From Xylaria sp. FL1777 (lineage: Eukaryota; Ascomycota; Sordariomycetes; Xylariales; Xylariaceae): a DNA stretch of 49,019 nucleotides. Under the pieces are notes generated by a model that ran no database searches, had not been told where the DNA came from, and saw only the letters and a program-made list of their open reading frames with translations. Every line of letters starts with the position of its first letter. Positions within the stretch are counted from its first letter, which is position 1. The stretch covers positions 1 through 49,019 of the forward strand of contig MU400771.1 of NCBI GenBank assembly GCA_022578965.1, given 5' to 3'. The position numbers were made by a program, and so were the translations under genes. This document shows, piece by piece, positions 35,255 through 45,700 of this stretch.

Positions 35255-35855
35255 TGGGTGGCTGGTCTTTTTTTGTCCCCTTTGCGCTTTTCTCTATTAT
35301 CTACCCGATCTGGTCCTACACTTGCAACCCCCTTTTCGAAAAGCCTACTAGATACCGGGTTAGCATGCTAATACGTCATGCTATGAAAGGAACCGGCCAA
35401 TTGTGGAAAGTCATTTTAGTTTTCCATCATCTAATTGCATACTTACGGAATAAAAATAAAAATATCGAGCAACCGTCTATATCTAAGCAACCCGGCTTGT
35501 GAACGGCAAAGACCTACGAACTGCGAGCAAATTCCGGTTCGAATTAGTTGAGGGGTGAACAACCGTCGGTGGCCGCAGGTAATCGGAGAGTTTAGGATTA
35601 TAGCAGCTTAATTGAGATAGAAGGTTGACAAGGACTCCACGTGTTTGTCCTTACTGTGCACCCTTCAAAGATAGGACGTATATCTGTGACCCCACTCGGC
35701 AACAGGTCGTTCGGGTATCAGATCACTTACATCTCACTTTGTCGAATCAGCATATATATAGAGGTATGCCATCAACTCTCATGAGTTGACTAACTGTAGG
35801 ATATATATTCATTCCTCATTATAAATATAATTCTCGATTTGAAGAGACACGCGTA
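35255..35855. promoter_or_regulatory. Divergent promoter region of HAD and 2OG oxygenase genes
   Basis: A 601 bp intergenic region between two divergent genes. A TATATATA box-like tract lies at 35752-35760, about 100 bp upstream of the oxygenase start. No gene is recognisable. Confidence 0.45.
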
Positions 35856-37210
35856 ATGTCGGTCACAAAACTCGAACTTCGTACGGCACTTGGCCCGGTA
35901 TATCGGGATGTCCTGCCGTATCAACCGCGAGACTGTACACCAGATGAGATCCCGGTCATCGACCTCGAACCTATGTTTTCGAGCGAACTTTCAGATCGCA
36001 AGAAAGTTAGTTCGGCTATAAGGGCCGCTGCTGTTAACAACGGCTTTTTCTACGTTAAAAACCACGGCATTTCTCCTGAGATCATCGCGCGTTGTAAAAG
36101 ACAGGTCCTTAACTTCATGAGACAGCCACTAGAAACGAAAGACCAAATCAGATCACACAAATACAGCAAATACTTCAACGGCTACTTAGGTACGAGAAAG
36201 GCTCAAATATCGTCTAGTGAGACAGCCGATGTGCGGGAGTCGTTCACTTTTCGCTACTCCCCCGAACTTGACCCTGATCACCCAAAAGACATATCGGAGG
36301 TGCCTGCCGAAATTCGACCCTGGATTCGAGGCGAGGATTTCGTATGGGAGGGCACCAAACATCTACCTAACTTCAAAAGGGACTGTATAGCGTACTGGAG
36401 TGGGTGTCTTAAGCTGGCTCGGAAATTGGTCCGAATGTTTGCGCTTTCGCTTGACCTCGAGGAGGACTACTGGGACGAGAAGGTGACTTATCCAGGGGCT
36501 GAGTGCGCATCCTTGAATCAATGCCGAATGTATATCGAGGAAGCTGCTAATCCGCGCCCTTGTACAGCGGTGTTTTTAATTACTATCCCACTAGAACCGA
36601 AGAAGAGATTCAACAGAAATTTGTCGGCCTAGGTAGCCACACTGATTTGCAACTGTTTACACTGCTGTGGCAGGACAGTGTAGGTGGGTTGCAAATCTTG
36701 ACCCGCGAGGGCCAATGGATCAAGGTGAGTCCTAGTGACTGTAAAAATTGGGCACAAACTGACAGGAACAAGGCCCCGCCAATTGAGGGTACATTGGTGG
36801 TAAACATTGGTGACTATATGATGCGTCTCTGTAACGACATCTACAAGTCCACGGTTCATCGGGTCACCAACGAGTCCACCCAAGAACGAGTGTCAATGCC
36901 TTTCTTCTTTGGTGTGTTTTTAAAACTTCCCTGTTGCGTTGCTTGTGTAATTGACAGATCTCAGGCTTGAACTTCAACTGTATTGAGGGTGTCGTCCCGT
37001 CGTGCACTTCAGAGTCGAATCCGGCTAAATATGAGCCGATTTCTTGTGGCGATTGTATGGAACACTCTCGACCTCCCATAAATCCCGTACAGCAGCGATT
37101 GCTAACGCACAGTAGGGTGTCAGATGCGGTTCAAGATGGAAAATGAAGACTTCGTGAAGAAGGAGGCAAAAAGGTCGATGGCCCCTAGCGCTATCGTCGT
37201 AGCTGGGTGA
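35856..37210 (+). CDS. 2-oxoglutarate/Fe(II) oxygenase, isopenicillin N synthase type
   Basis: Exons 35856-36502, 36568-36724, 36773-36911, 36965-37054 and 37116-37210 form one frame. The N-terminal DIOX_N part reads IPVIDLEPMFSSE and NNGFFYVKNHGIS. The catalytic half has the HxD pair in GLGSHTDLQLFTLLWQD, the distal His in YKSTVHRVTN and the RxS 2-oxoglutarate motif in ERVSMPFFFG. So all iron and cosubstrate residues are present. The first join removes an internal frame change and restores YPGADGVFNYYP. The second intron is 48 bp, keeps the frame open and is judged by family spacing. Fungal enzymes of this type hydroxylate or desaturate secondary metabolites or modify hormones; the substrate is unknown. 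The gene ends 44 bp before the convergent PAC3 gene. Confidence 0.9.
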
Positions 37211-37254
37211 TACCGATGCTGGCCCTCGGTTTCTTTTCCCTGCTAAACAAGCTG

Positions 37255-37750
37255 TCACAACACTTTTTGAATAAGTTCAAGCACATCAAAGAAGGCTTCC
37301 CGGTTAGGTCGGAGCTTCTGCAGGCCCAGGCCAACAACTAAAGTGCGACGCTCGGCGGAGTCCCGTCTCACAATGTAGCTAGCGATCTGGACAGCATATA
37401 ATTGAGCCAGTGACTCGCGTTCCTCACCACCACCGCCAAGCAGGGTTTTTGGAGTGAGATGAGACATGGGCAGTAGGCTCTCATTTGCGAGTGCCATGTC
37501 CACAGCAGCCGGGGACGGCGCGGATAGTGGCACTTGAATCTGGAGCGTCTGGTTAGCAAGGCGACCCTCGTGAACCCCGTTCCCTCGGGAAACTTGCCCA
37601 TTGCGAAAGCCTCCCTTCTTGGCATAGAGTCAGGAGAATTCTATCAGAGAAGTATAGAGTAGTCGCTTCAGTAGAAATGCCATCGATTTGACCAGTTTCG
37701 TGCTTGGATGCAGCAGGAAAAGGCTCTTCGATAATTCGATCCGTCTCCAT
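37255..37750 (-). CDS. PAC3: Proteasome assembly chaperone 3
   Basis: Two exons (37750-37598 and 37539-37255) give 145 residues. The intron has the rare GC donor (GCAAGT) and a TTGCTAACC branch with a CTCCAG acceptor; no GT donor fits. The product resembles PSMG3/PAC3 and yeast Irc25/Poc3: TTLYFSDRILLTLCQEGRLSQW, LTPKTLLGGGGEERESLAQL and RRTLVVGLGLQKL correspond to the human DRI, LLGxDEPLIHVFA and LAVAVKD elements. PAC3 pairs with PAC4 and guides formation of the 20S core alpha ring. The protein is small and lacks membrane segments. The first Met is followed by an acidic leader. The identification rests on pattern similarity over a short protein, so it is fairly but not completely secure. Confidence 0.8.
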
Positions 37751-38193
37751 GGTGCTCGTTCATCTAAGATGACGTTTGTTGTTTGTTGAACCTTGAGGTG
37801 ATGGGATGGGTTGGGTTGTACGTATTTGATTCTACCTAGGTAGTGGTAGGTACTGCGTAAGGTATACATACCTAGGTATATATGGTGGGCACAGCTACAT
37901 TTAGTGTACCCACAAATATGTGTACTATATATGGAGACAGTACCGGTATACTAACCTAGCGGGGTAGTAAGTGGGCCAGATGAGCTAACAACACCGCGCT
38001 AAACCCATTACGGATGTACAACCTTTGATTTTGCCAGGCGGTCAAAATTAATTTCCTAGAGATATTGAAGATTTACTGATCGTCTTATACAGCTTAAGCA
38101 TCCTAACTATATTCATCCAGACAGTCTTTCCTTCTTTTCTTTTCTTTTTTGTTTCTTTTTGACGTACCCTCCTCATACACAGCTTTGATCAGG
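37751..38193. promoter_or_regulatory. Divergent promoter of PAC3 and DHR1
   Basis: A 443 bp region between two divergently transcribed genes. It has a TACCTA/CCTAGG cluster at 37832-37881 and a CT-rich tract near 38125-38160, just before the helicase start. Shared control of proteasome and ribosome assembly factors is possible but is inference. Confidence 0.5.
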
Positions 38194-41100
38194 ATGGCCA
38201 AAAAGTTTGTCCCCCGTCAAAGGAAACACAAGGTTCTTGCGCGTGAGGCTCGAGAAGCCCGGCAGTCTACCATTGCTGAAGATGGCGCCATTATATCTTC
38301 TCAAGTCGACAGCAATGCCGTTGAAATCCTACCAGATGCAAAAAAGGCAGCCGATGCGGCTAAAAGAGCCCAGATGAAGGCCGATTTAAAAGGCGATGCC
38401 AAGATGAGTAGCAAAAAGGCTAAGCGGCTCGAGAAGTACATCGATAAAAAGCTTGCGAAAGATGAGAATCGCGCTCTTTTGGCACAACTGGCCGCCAATC
38501 AGATTGACACGAGTCTTTTCGCGAGCAGTCGTCACTTAGGAACCGCCAAAGAGACCAAGCGTGAGATGATGAGCCGTGCACTGAGGGAGAGGGCTGCTGG
38601 CATTGCTCAAAATGACGAAACCATACTGTTTGAGCCCAGAGCTGAAGCAATGGATGATTCGGAGAATGAAGATTCAGAAAGTGAGGAGTCCTTGGAAAGA
38701 GAGAAGCCCCAAGAGAATGGAGATACTACACAACCTAGAGAAACTAGTAGGTCTGAGCCTCGAGTTTCATCAGTTGTGGCTGGTTCGGGTCTCAAACGGC
38801 CACTGGAGTTGGACGATGAAGGCAAGCCTGTCTTACGCAAAAGGCAGAAACGGGGTGGGGTGAAATCAAAAATCTTAGGAATGCCACGTTTCATACCAGA
38901 TGTTCCCTCGAACCCATCTAATAATGAAAAAAAGAATGACGACGATGAGGAGGAGGACAATGATGAATGGAATGGCTTTAGTTCTGACGACGGGGCACAC
39001 GGCGATCCTAAGGATGGCTCTGAAAATGACTCTTCAAGTGCATCGACAAATGAAGACACGAGTGATGATGACACCTCGTCTTCTGAAGATGAAGAGGAGG
39101 ACGACGATGACGAAAATACCGCCAAAAAACGTTCATCGGCATTCAAAGCTTGGGCTCACGAGCAGAGAAATTCTGCCCTCGGCTACGAACCCAGCAGTAA
39201 TAGCAATGCTATTATAGATTTTACAGTACCTCAAAATTTTAAACCGAGACCAGTTGAGCAGGAACCCTTGCCTTTGGAGCTACAGCCAACGAAGAATACT
39301 GAACGAAAAGCTTTTAGCGTTGTGGTCGAAAGATCTCCTGACATACAGGAGGCAAGGCTCAAGCTCCCTGTGGTGGCAGAGGAACAAAGAATTATGGAAG
39401 CAATCCATAACAATAACGTCGTCATCGTCTGCGGTGCCACGGGATCCGGAAAGAGTACGCAAGTTCCGCAAATGCTATTTGAGGCAGGATACGGCTCTCC
39501 AGATTCTCCCACACCAGGTCAAATCGTAGTTACACAGCCTAGGAAGGTAGCAGCAGGTAAGTTGATATTGATGTCTTATCTGATGATGCTGGTTAGCGTT
39601 GCTGACAAACAAGATAGTCTCCGTAAGCCAACGTGTTTCGACAGAGCTGGGTGACCATTCTGACACAGTTGCATATCAAATCCGATTTGAGGGTACCGCC
39701 AGCGAGAAGACTAGACTGAAGTTTGTAACTGATGGTGTATTGCTTAGAGAGATTGGCAACGACATCTCTCTGAGGAAGTACTCAGCTGTGATCATCGACG
39801 AAGCCCATGAGAGAAGTCTAAACACAGACATCTTGATTGGAATGCTAAGCCGAACAGTTAAGTTAAGGGAAGATATGGCTAGTGAAGATCCAACAGTTTC
39901 CCCTCTAAAACTAATCAGTGAGTAAATTCCAATTTAATTGTGTCCTCGTTTGAAATGTATCCTCAAAACTGAGTCTCCTATCCCAACCTTGGTCCTATTT
40001 CCACAATCTGGCATACGCCAGTACCCTTTAGACTCACATAGAAGAGCAATTACTGATTAGTTTATAAGTCATGTCCGCTACGCTTCGAATTAGTGATGTG
40101 ACCAATTCAACATTGTTTCCTTCCCCACCGCCAGTTCTGGACATCGAAGGTCGGCAGTACCCTGTTACTGTACACTTTTCTAGGAGGACACAACCTGATT
40201 ATGTTGATGAGGCTTTCAAAAAGATAATTCGCGGGCACCGCAAACTCCCTCCAGGTAGTATGCTTGTATTTCTTACTAGCCATAGTGAGATCTCCAGGTT
40301 AAGTCAAAAGCTAAAACTTCATTCAACTGGGTTGAAATCTGCTGCTTACCCTAAGATTCGTTTCTCAGCGAATGACGGCCCCGTGGAAGTAGAAGATATC
40401 GAATTTGGGCAGACAGATGATGTCACGAGCACTGAACTCGACGAATTACAAATTCTCGGAGATGAGCAAGACGTAGACGAGGAAGAGGAAGCTGAATTCG
40501 ACGTGCCTAATGAGACAGGACAGGCGGTACCCCTTAAAATGCACATATTGCCCTTATACTCTCTTCTACCTACGAGAGAACAGATGCGGGTTTTTGAAGA
40601 GCCTCCTGAAGGCTCACGCTCTATTATACTAGCCACCAACGTCGCGGAAACATCACTTACAATTCCCGGAGTAAAATATGTGATAGACTGGTGAGTGCTA
40701 GTATAGTCTCCTTCACGGTAGCATGCCTCGGGTCTTTTTTGCTAACGTTAATAGCGGGAGATCTAAGGAGCGTGTCTTTGACCCTGACACAGGGGTTCAA
40801 CGGTACGAAATTGGATTTATAAGCAAGGCAAGCGCAAACCAGCGATCCGGAAGAGCAGGGCGTACCGGCTCAGGTCATACCTGGCGACTCTATTCGTCTG
40901 CCGTCTACGAGAGAGATTTCCAAGAGTTTGCGGATCCCGAGATCTTGAAAATGCCGATAGAAGGAGTCGTCCTTCAGCTCAAGGCGATGAACTTGAAACA
41001 TGTCGTGAATTTCCCCTTCCCAACTTCTCCCGACCGGCAAAGCTTGGCCAAGGCGGAGAAACTTCTACAGCATCTCTCAGCGATAACTTCAGAGGGTTTC

Positions 41101-42153
41101 GCCACTCAAATTGGAAAAACTATGAGCAAACTTCCTCTTCCACCACGGTTCGCTCGTATCTTACTAGTGGGCCATCTTCACGACTGCCTCCCTTATACAA
41201 TTGCTTTAGTTGCAGGCCTATCAGTGGCGGAGATTTTTCTCCCAGAGTCCCAAGTAATCCCTTCGGAAGTAGAAGACGACGGGCAAGGTTTCAGAACCAA
41301 CGAGGAATTGGCAGCGGAGAATGCACGGGCTCAAGCTCGGCGGAAATACAACGAAGTACACCGAAATTTCCGCTCACTTGATGATGCATCCGATGCTATC
41401 AAATTACTACAAGTCGTAGGCGAGTTCGCGCATTCGCCGTCAGAGGGCTGGTGCACTTCAAGATTTGCACGCTTCAAGGCTCTACAAGAGACGCAGAAGC
41501 TTCGTAAGCAAATCACGGCGCTGCTACAGAAAGACATCCCAGCATTCGCCAACCTAGTGTTCCAAGAGCGGCTGGATCGACCTAGCGCGAAGCAGGTGAC
41601 AGCGCTGAAGCAAATGGTCGCAGCAGGATTCATCGATCAAATCGCAATCCGTGGGGATCTCGCACCTGTACCGCCAGAGATGCACCGTAAACCCCGGCGA
41701 GCTATCGATGTGCCGTATCTTCCCCTTCAGCCGCTACAGACCTCTAGCAGCACTACTAATGACGATGCACTGGTAGAAAAAGCTGTCTTTATTCACCCCT
41801 CAAGTAGCCTCGCACACTACAGCCCGCAAGAACTACCTGAATACATCATATATAGCGGTCTACAGCGTTCGTCTGCCTCCGGCCCCATAGACGGCACCAA
41901 GAAGCCCAAGACGAGGATGTTGGCGCTCACGGACGTCACAGGGGCCCAGCTCTCCGCGTTAGCCAAAGGCACGCCGCTCATCACATACGGAAAGCCCATT
42001 AAGGAGGTCCAGTCGACGGCTGGTGCCTCGACGCGTGAGTGTTGGGTCGTGCCGTATCTCAGAGCCGAGGGCACAGGTGGTCAAGGGTGGCCACTGCCTG
42101 TTAAGAAGATAACACAGAAGAAAATCCCGGGTAAGGGATGGGTTACGGAGTGA
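38194..42153 (+). CDS. ECM16: DEAH-box rRNA-processing helicase Dhr1 (ECM16/DHX37)
   Basis: Four exons (38194-39556, 39618-39917, 40069-40690, 40755-42153) give 1,227 residues. The first 400 residues are charged and low-complexity. They open with [20 protein letters not shown] and contain a basic [15 protein letters not shown] segment and long Asp/Glu/Ser stretches, typical of Dhr1. The helicase core contains [13 protein letters not shown] (motif I), [15 protein letters not shown] (Ia), DEAH (motif II), MSATLRI (III) and [13 protein letters not shown] (VI). The HA2/ratchet and OB-fold regions follow ([13 protein letters not shown] and [11 protein letters not shown]). Dhr1 displaces U3 snoRNA from pre-18S rRNA during small-subunit maturation. 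The start at 38194 is preferred over the ATG at 38149, which would add a short Phe/Ser-rich extension. All three introns are canonical. Confidence 0.96.
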
Positions 42154-42703
42154 TTTAAACGGCACTGTGGATTGATCCATTAAGGTTATGTCGCGGGACT
42201 AAGATAAAGGCGCGATGCTGGCTCTTGAGGAGTGTGCTACGTTGTATATACAGTTGATACCAAATAATCAAATTTAGTTTATCGCGGTCATTAGTTGAAT
42301 ATCGTTGCCAAAAAGGAGGGGTAGGAATAATCGCGCCAGCTCTGAGACGGAATAAGATTATTTTATGATATTATTGTGAGAGGAAATTGGCAGCGTAAAG
42401 TTCATATTACAGGTTGCTTAGGTGCCTTGATAGATAGACCTTGATAAATGAGGGAAGAGTCTTCATGATCTCTATGTTACCAAGTTTATGTGCTCCGCCT
42501 CTCTACCTCATGGAGTCTAACTAATACAAATAGTGTATCTCATGTTTGACAGTTGCGCTGGTCTCATCTATAATAAACGCTCTAGTTTGCTTGACGAGGG
42601 AAGTTTCGAAATATCGAGCCTCTAAGTCTACTACATCTAATGAGGGAGGACATGCACTCACTGTCTTGTGCAGTGATGCCTCCTTGGGACTGACTAGCTC
42701 TAT
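42154..42703. other. Convergent 3' region, 550 bp
   Basis: The region contains the 3' UTRs of the helicase and the large ATPase gene. No gene or repeat is recognisable. Confidence 0.45.
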
Positions 42704-45700
42704 TTAATGCTCCCGATATGGGGGTGGCGCATCCGAACGTCTCTCCGGTATTAACGGAGCCTGCAAATTAGCTGGGACTGGAGGGTCAGTACCGACAAGC
42801 GACGTGGCTTTTAGCATCATCTTCGGAAAGTATTGCTGAATGAAGGACTCCCTATAACCATGATGTTAGCGAGAAGTGTTTAACAACTACTTTTTAGCAA
42901 CAAGTGAAGAATGACTTACGTGTAGTAGCTGTGATCGGCATTATGTGGTTGGATGATGTTATGCGCAAGCTCATGAGCCAGTACAACCCACCACCAGACA
43001 GCGGCTGAAGCCCTGTCTTCACCACTCCTTTGGTCAGCGTGAAGCTGTATATAGAAGCGCAAGTTGCAGAAGATGCTACCATCACGATTGAAGGCGATGG
43101 TGTTGCCGCTCTGGTCATAAAAGATGTGTAAAACGTTTCTAGGGATTTGATACACGTCGCCGACGTCCTTGAGGAGAGCTGCAAAGGAGTTGATCGCAGC
43201 ATGATTCGAAGACAGGAATGCTCCCGTCTGAAGATCGGGTATATTAGAAGCTACAAATATTCGAATACCATTTGAAGCATCCGCTAACAAGGTTAAATCT
43301 TTGGCGGCTGTATCATCACAATAGGTTGCCTGTTCTTTCACCTCACGAGTCGTTGGCGGAGAGTACAGTAGCGACGAATCATAGGCCCGCGTTGACTTGA
43401 TTGCATTCAGTAAGTTCTGTTGTACAACTGCTGGATTCGTAACTTTCCCATCTTGCTCGTTCTTGCTAGGCTTTGAGCCGGAGGATGATGACTCGCCGGG
43501 CGCAGGGGTTCCAGGATGAGGAGTCGAGTCGATGAATCTTTTCAACTTCTCCTTCTCATCGGTCTCATCGTTATAGTCGAAACCGAATCTCTTCGATAAA
43601 TTAGAAAGGATCCCCCCTCCCTTTCTACTCTGTGGTGGCTGAGGCGATGGAGGCGGACTGTCGTTGTCATCTGGAGAATGAAAGCCACCAGGCATACGGG
43701 GAGGAGGGGTTCTGTTTTGTTCTCGTGCAGCAGCTGCCGCACTAGTCGTTGCAGCTTGGTTCTGCCTCGTGAATTCTTGCTCTCGTTCCCGAATCCGAGC
43801 TTGTTCTGCATCTAAGGCCCTTCGCCTCTCTTCCTCTGCAATCCTAGCCTCTGCTGCCTTCGCACGAAGAATGCGATCAACGTTGTACCCGCGTGCTCTC
43901 AAATCTAGTAAATCTAGCTTAAGGAAGGGCTCAAAAAAGAAATATGCTTGTTGGCTCGGTCGGTTCAAAACGAGCTGGCATATGGCTTGACCAACTTGGT
44001 ACATATCTGGACGAGACGATTCTGAAGCTACATAAAGCACCCAGCCAGCCTTAGTTTGACTGCTTGCCGCCGATCTTTTTTCGGTGTGGGATTGACCAGA
44101 ACTGCGAAGTGACCGACGAAGGGCAACAGAACGCACAACTTCCACTGCCAAATTCTTCTCCAGCCATTTTGCATCGTGTTTTATGGCATCCCGTGTATAC
44201 CGAGCATACTCATGAATAAAGAGCTTTGACCGCTCAAGAACATGTTTACGTAGCCAAACTGCGCCATCTTGCTTCTCACTATGAGGTCCGACCCTCAAAT
44301 CTTCTTGAACCGTTGCAGAGAGGGTCGGGGAACCGAGGGCTTGATAAAACGACTCAAGCATATCTTCCTCAGGAGCACATTTTAAATGGTCCTTGAAGAG
44401 TCTATAACTAATGAAGTCGTCTAGTATGACAATTTCTGAAGGTGCCGCGAGCTGATAAGTCCGAACAGCCTCCTCATCTTCTTCTTGCTCGGCTGACTTT
44501 CCCTTTGAGTTGGTGATCTCTTTGAAGGCCAGGAGAAAGGGGGCAGTCTTCATCTTTCTCCATAAATCCTTATCTCTTCGTATAGTTGGCATATCTCCTG
44601 CTAGCGATCGGAGTAAGCTCAGATACTTATCAGGGCTCCTCAGTACGCTGAGAAGTCGGGCCGGCTCTCCTGCTGCTAGTTGGGCGATTTCCAGTTTAGT
44701 AGGCTCATTGTTTGAACCACAAGCGGAGAGAAACGAGTTCGCAGATTGGCCAAAGTCAACGAAATCGAATATATCTCCGTACATAGCCGAGCTTCCGAGA
44801 TAACAGTGACGCGGGCGCAAGTGTACAACTGGTCCTGTTTTGTTGTCGGCATTTCCTGCAGAGAAGATCCCCGATTCTCGAGTTTTCCGCGTGACCGGTA
44901 CAATCTGAGCATTACCAAGACTCTTTGTTGCTGTACTGCTAAGGTCATTAATGCGACTCGAAAAGTATTGAAAAACAGGAATTGCATCCCGGTGAGAGTT
45001 AGGAGGACTCTTCATCAGGCGTTGAATGCAGTCCCCAATCGGTGGATCTCTCGACACTCCAAATTTCTGCGCATCACCAAGAAGTTCCCTCTTCAAAATA
45101 TTGAAGCCCAGAACGGCCGCCGCCTCATTAGTGAAGCATTCAGCCGGCGGAACAAGTTTTTTAGGGTTTCCTTGGAGCGGAAGGAATGCTCGATTGCTAG
45201 CGGCGATATTGAAGGCGCTATAGCCGTTGTTTTGATGATATGTTACAAAATAGGTCATAGCATTCTCCCGTAGTTGCTGGTCCGAAGAGGACATCATTTC
45301 CACGAGTTCAGGAGCAGAAGGGTACGATCGTAGACCGAGAGCAATAAGGAATTTTTCTTCTGGTGATCCAGGACTTAGACCAATGCCAGGCCACTGAAGA
45401 ATATTTAAATGAAGGGGTCGGAGTATGCGATTTGGTTTAAAAAGTTCGGAAATCTTGTATAGCTTGGAACTCGCCTGGGAAGATTCTCTGCCTGCAGGAC
45501 CAGCCTCAGCAGGACAGATTCGAGATTCCGTCAATTTAATAAAATCATCGGCAGGTATATCCTTGCTAACAGATGCTAGGTACTTAATAAGCTCGACATG
45601 ACTCCATTTTGCTTGCCCAGGGTTTTCTTTTTCCGAGGTTGGGCTCAATAAACGCTTGAAGATCGTTTCGAGATCGACTGTCTTTCTGACACCGAGTGCA

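Noticed and set aside
35530..35556. A GGTTCGAATT word resembling a tRNA B box.
   Set aside because: The neighbouring bases do not pair as a T-arm, and no A box lies at the right distance.
37979..37984. GATGAG, the core of the yeast PAC ribosome-biogenesis element, upstream of DHR1.
   Set aside because: A single 6-bp match is expected by chance, and the flanks do not match the longer consensus.
38607..39146. A Ser-rich 179-codon minus-strand frame inside the helicase gene.
   Set aside because: It is the complement of Asp/Glu/Ser codons in the disordered N-terminal part of DHR1.
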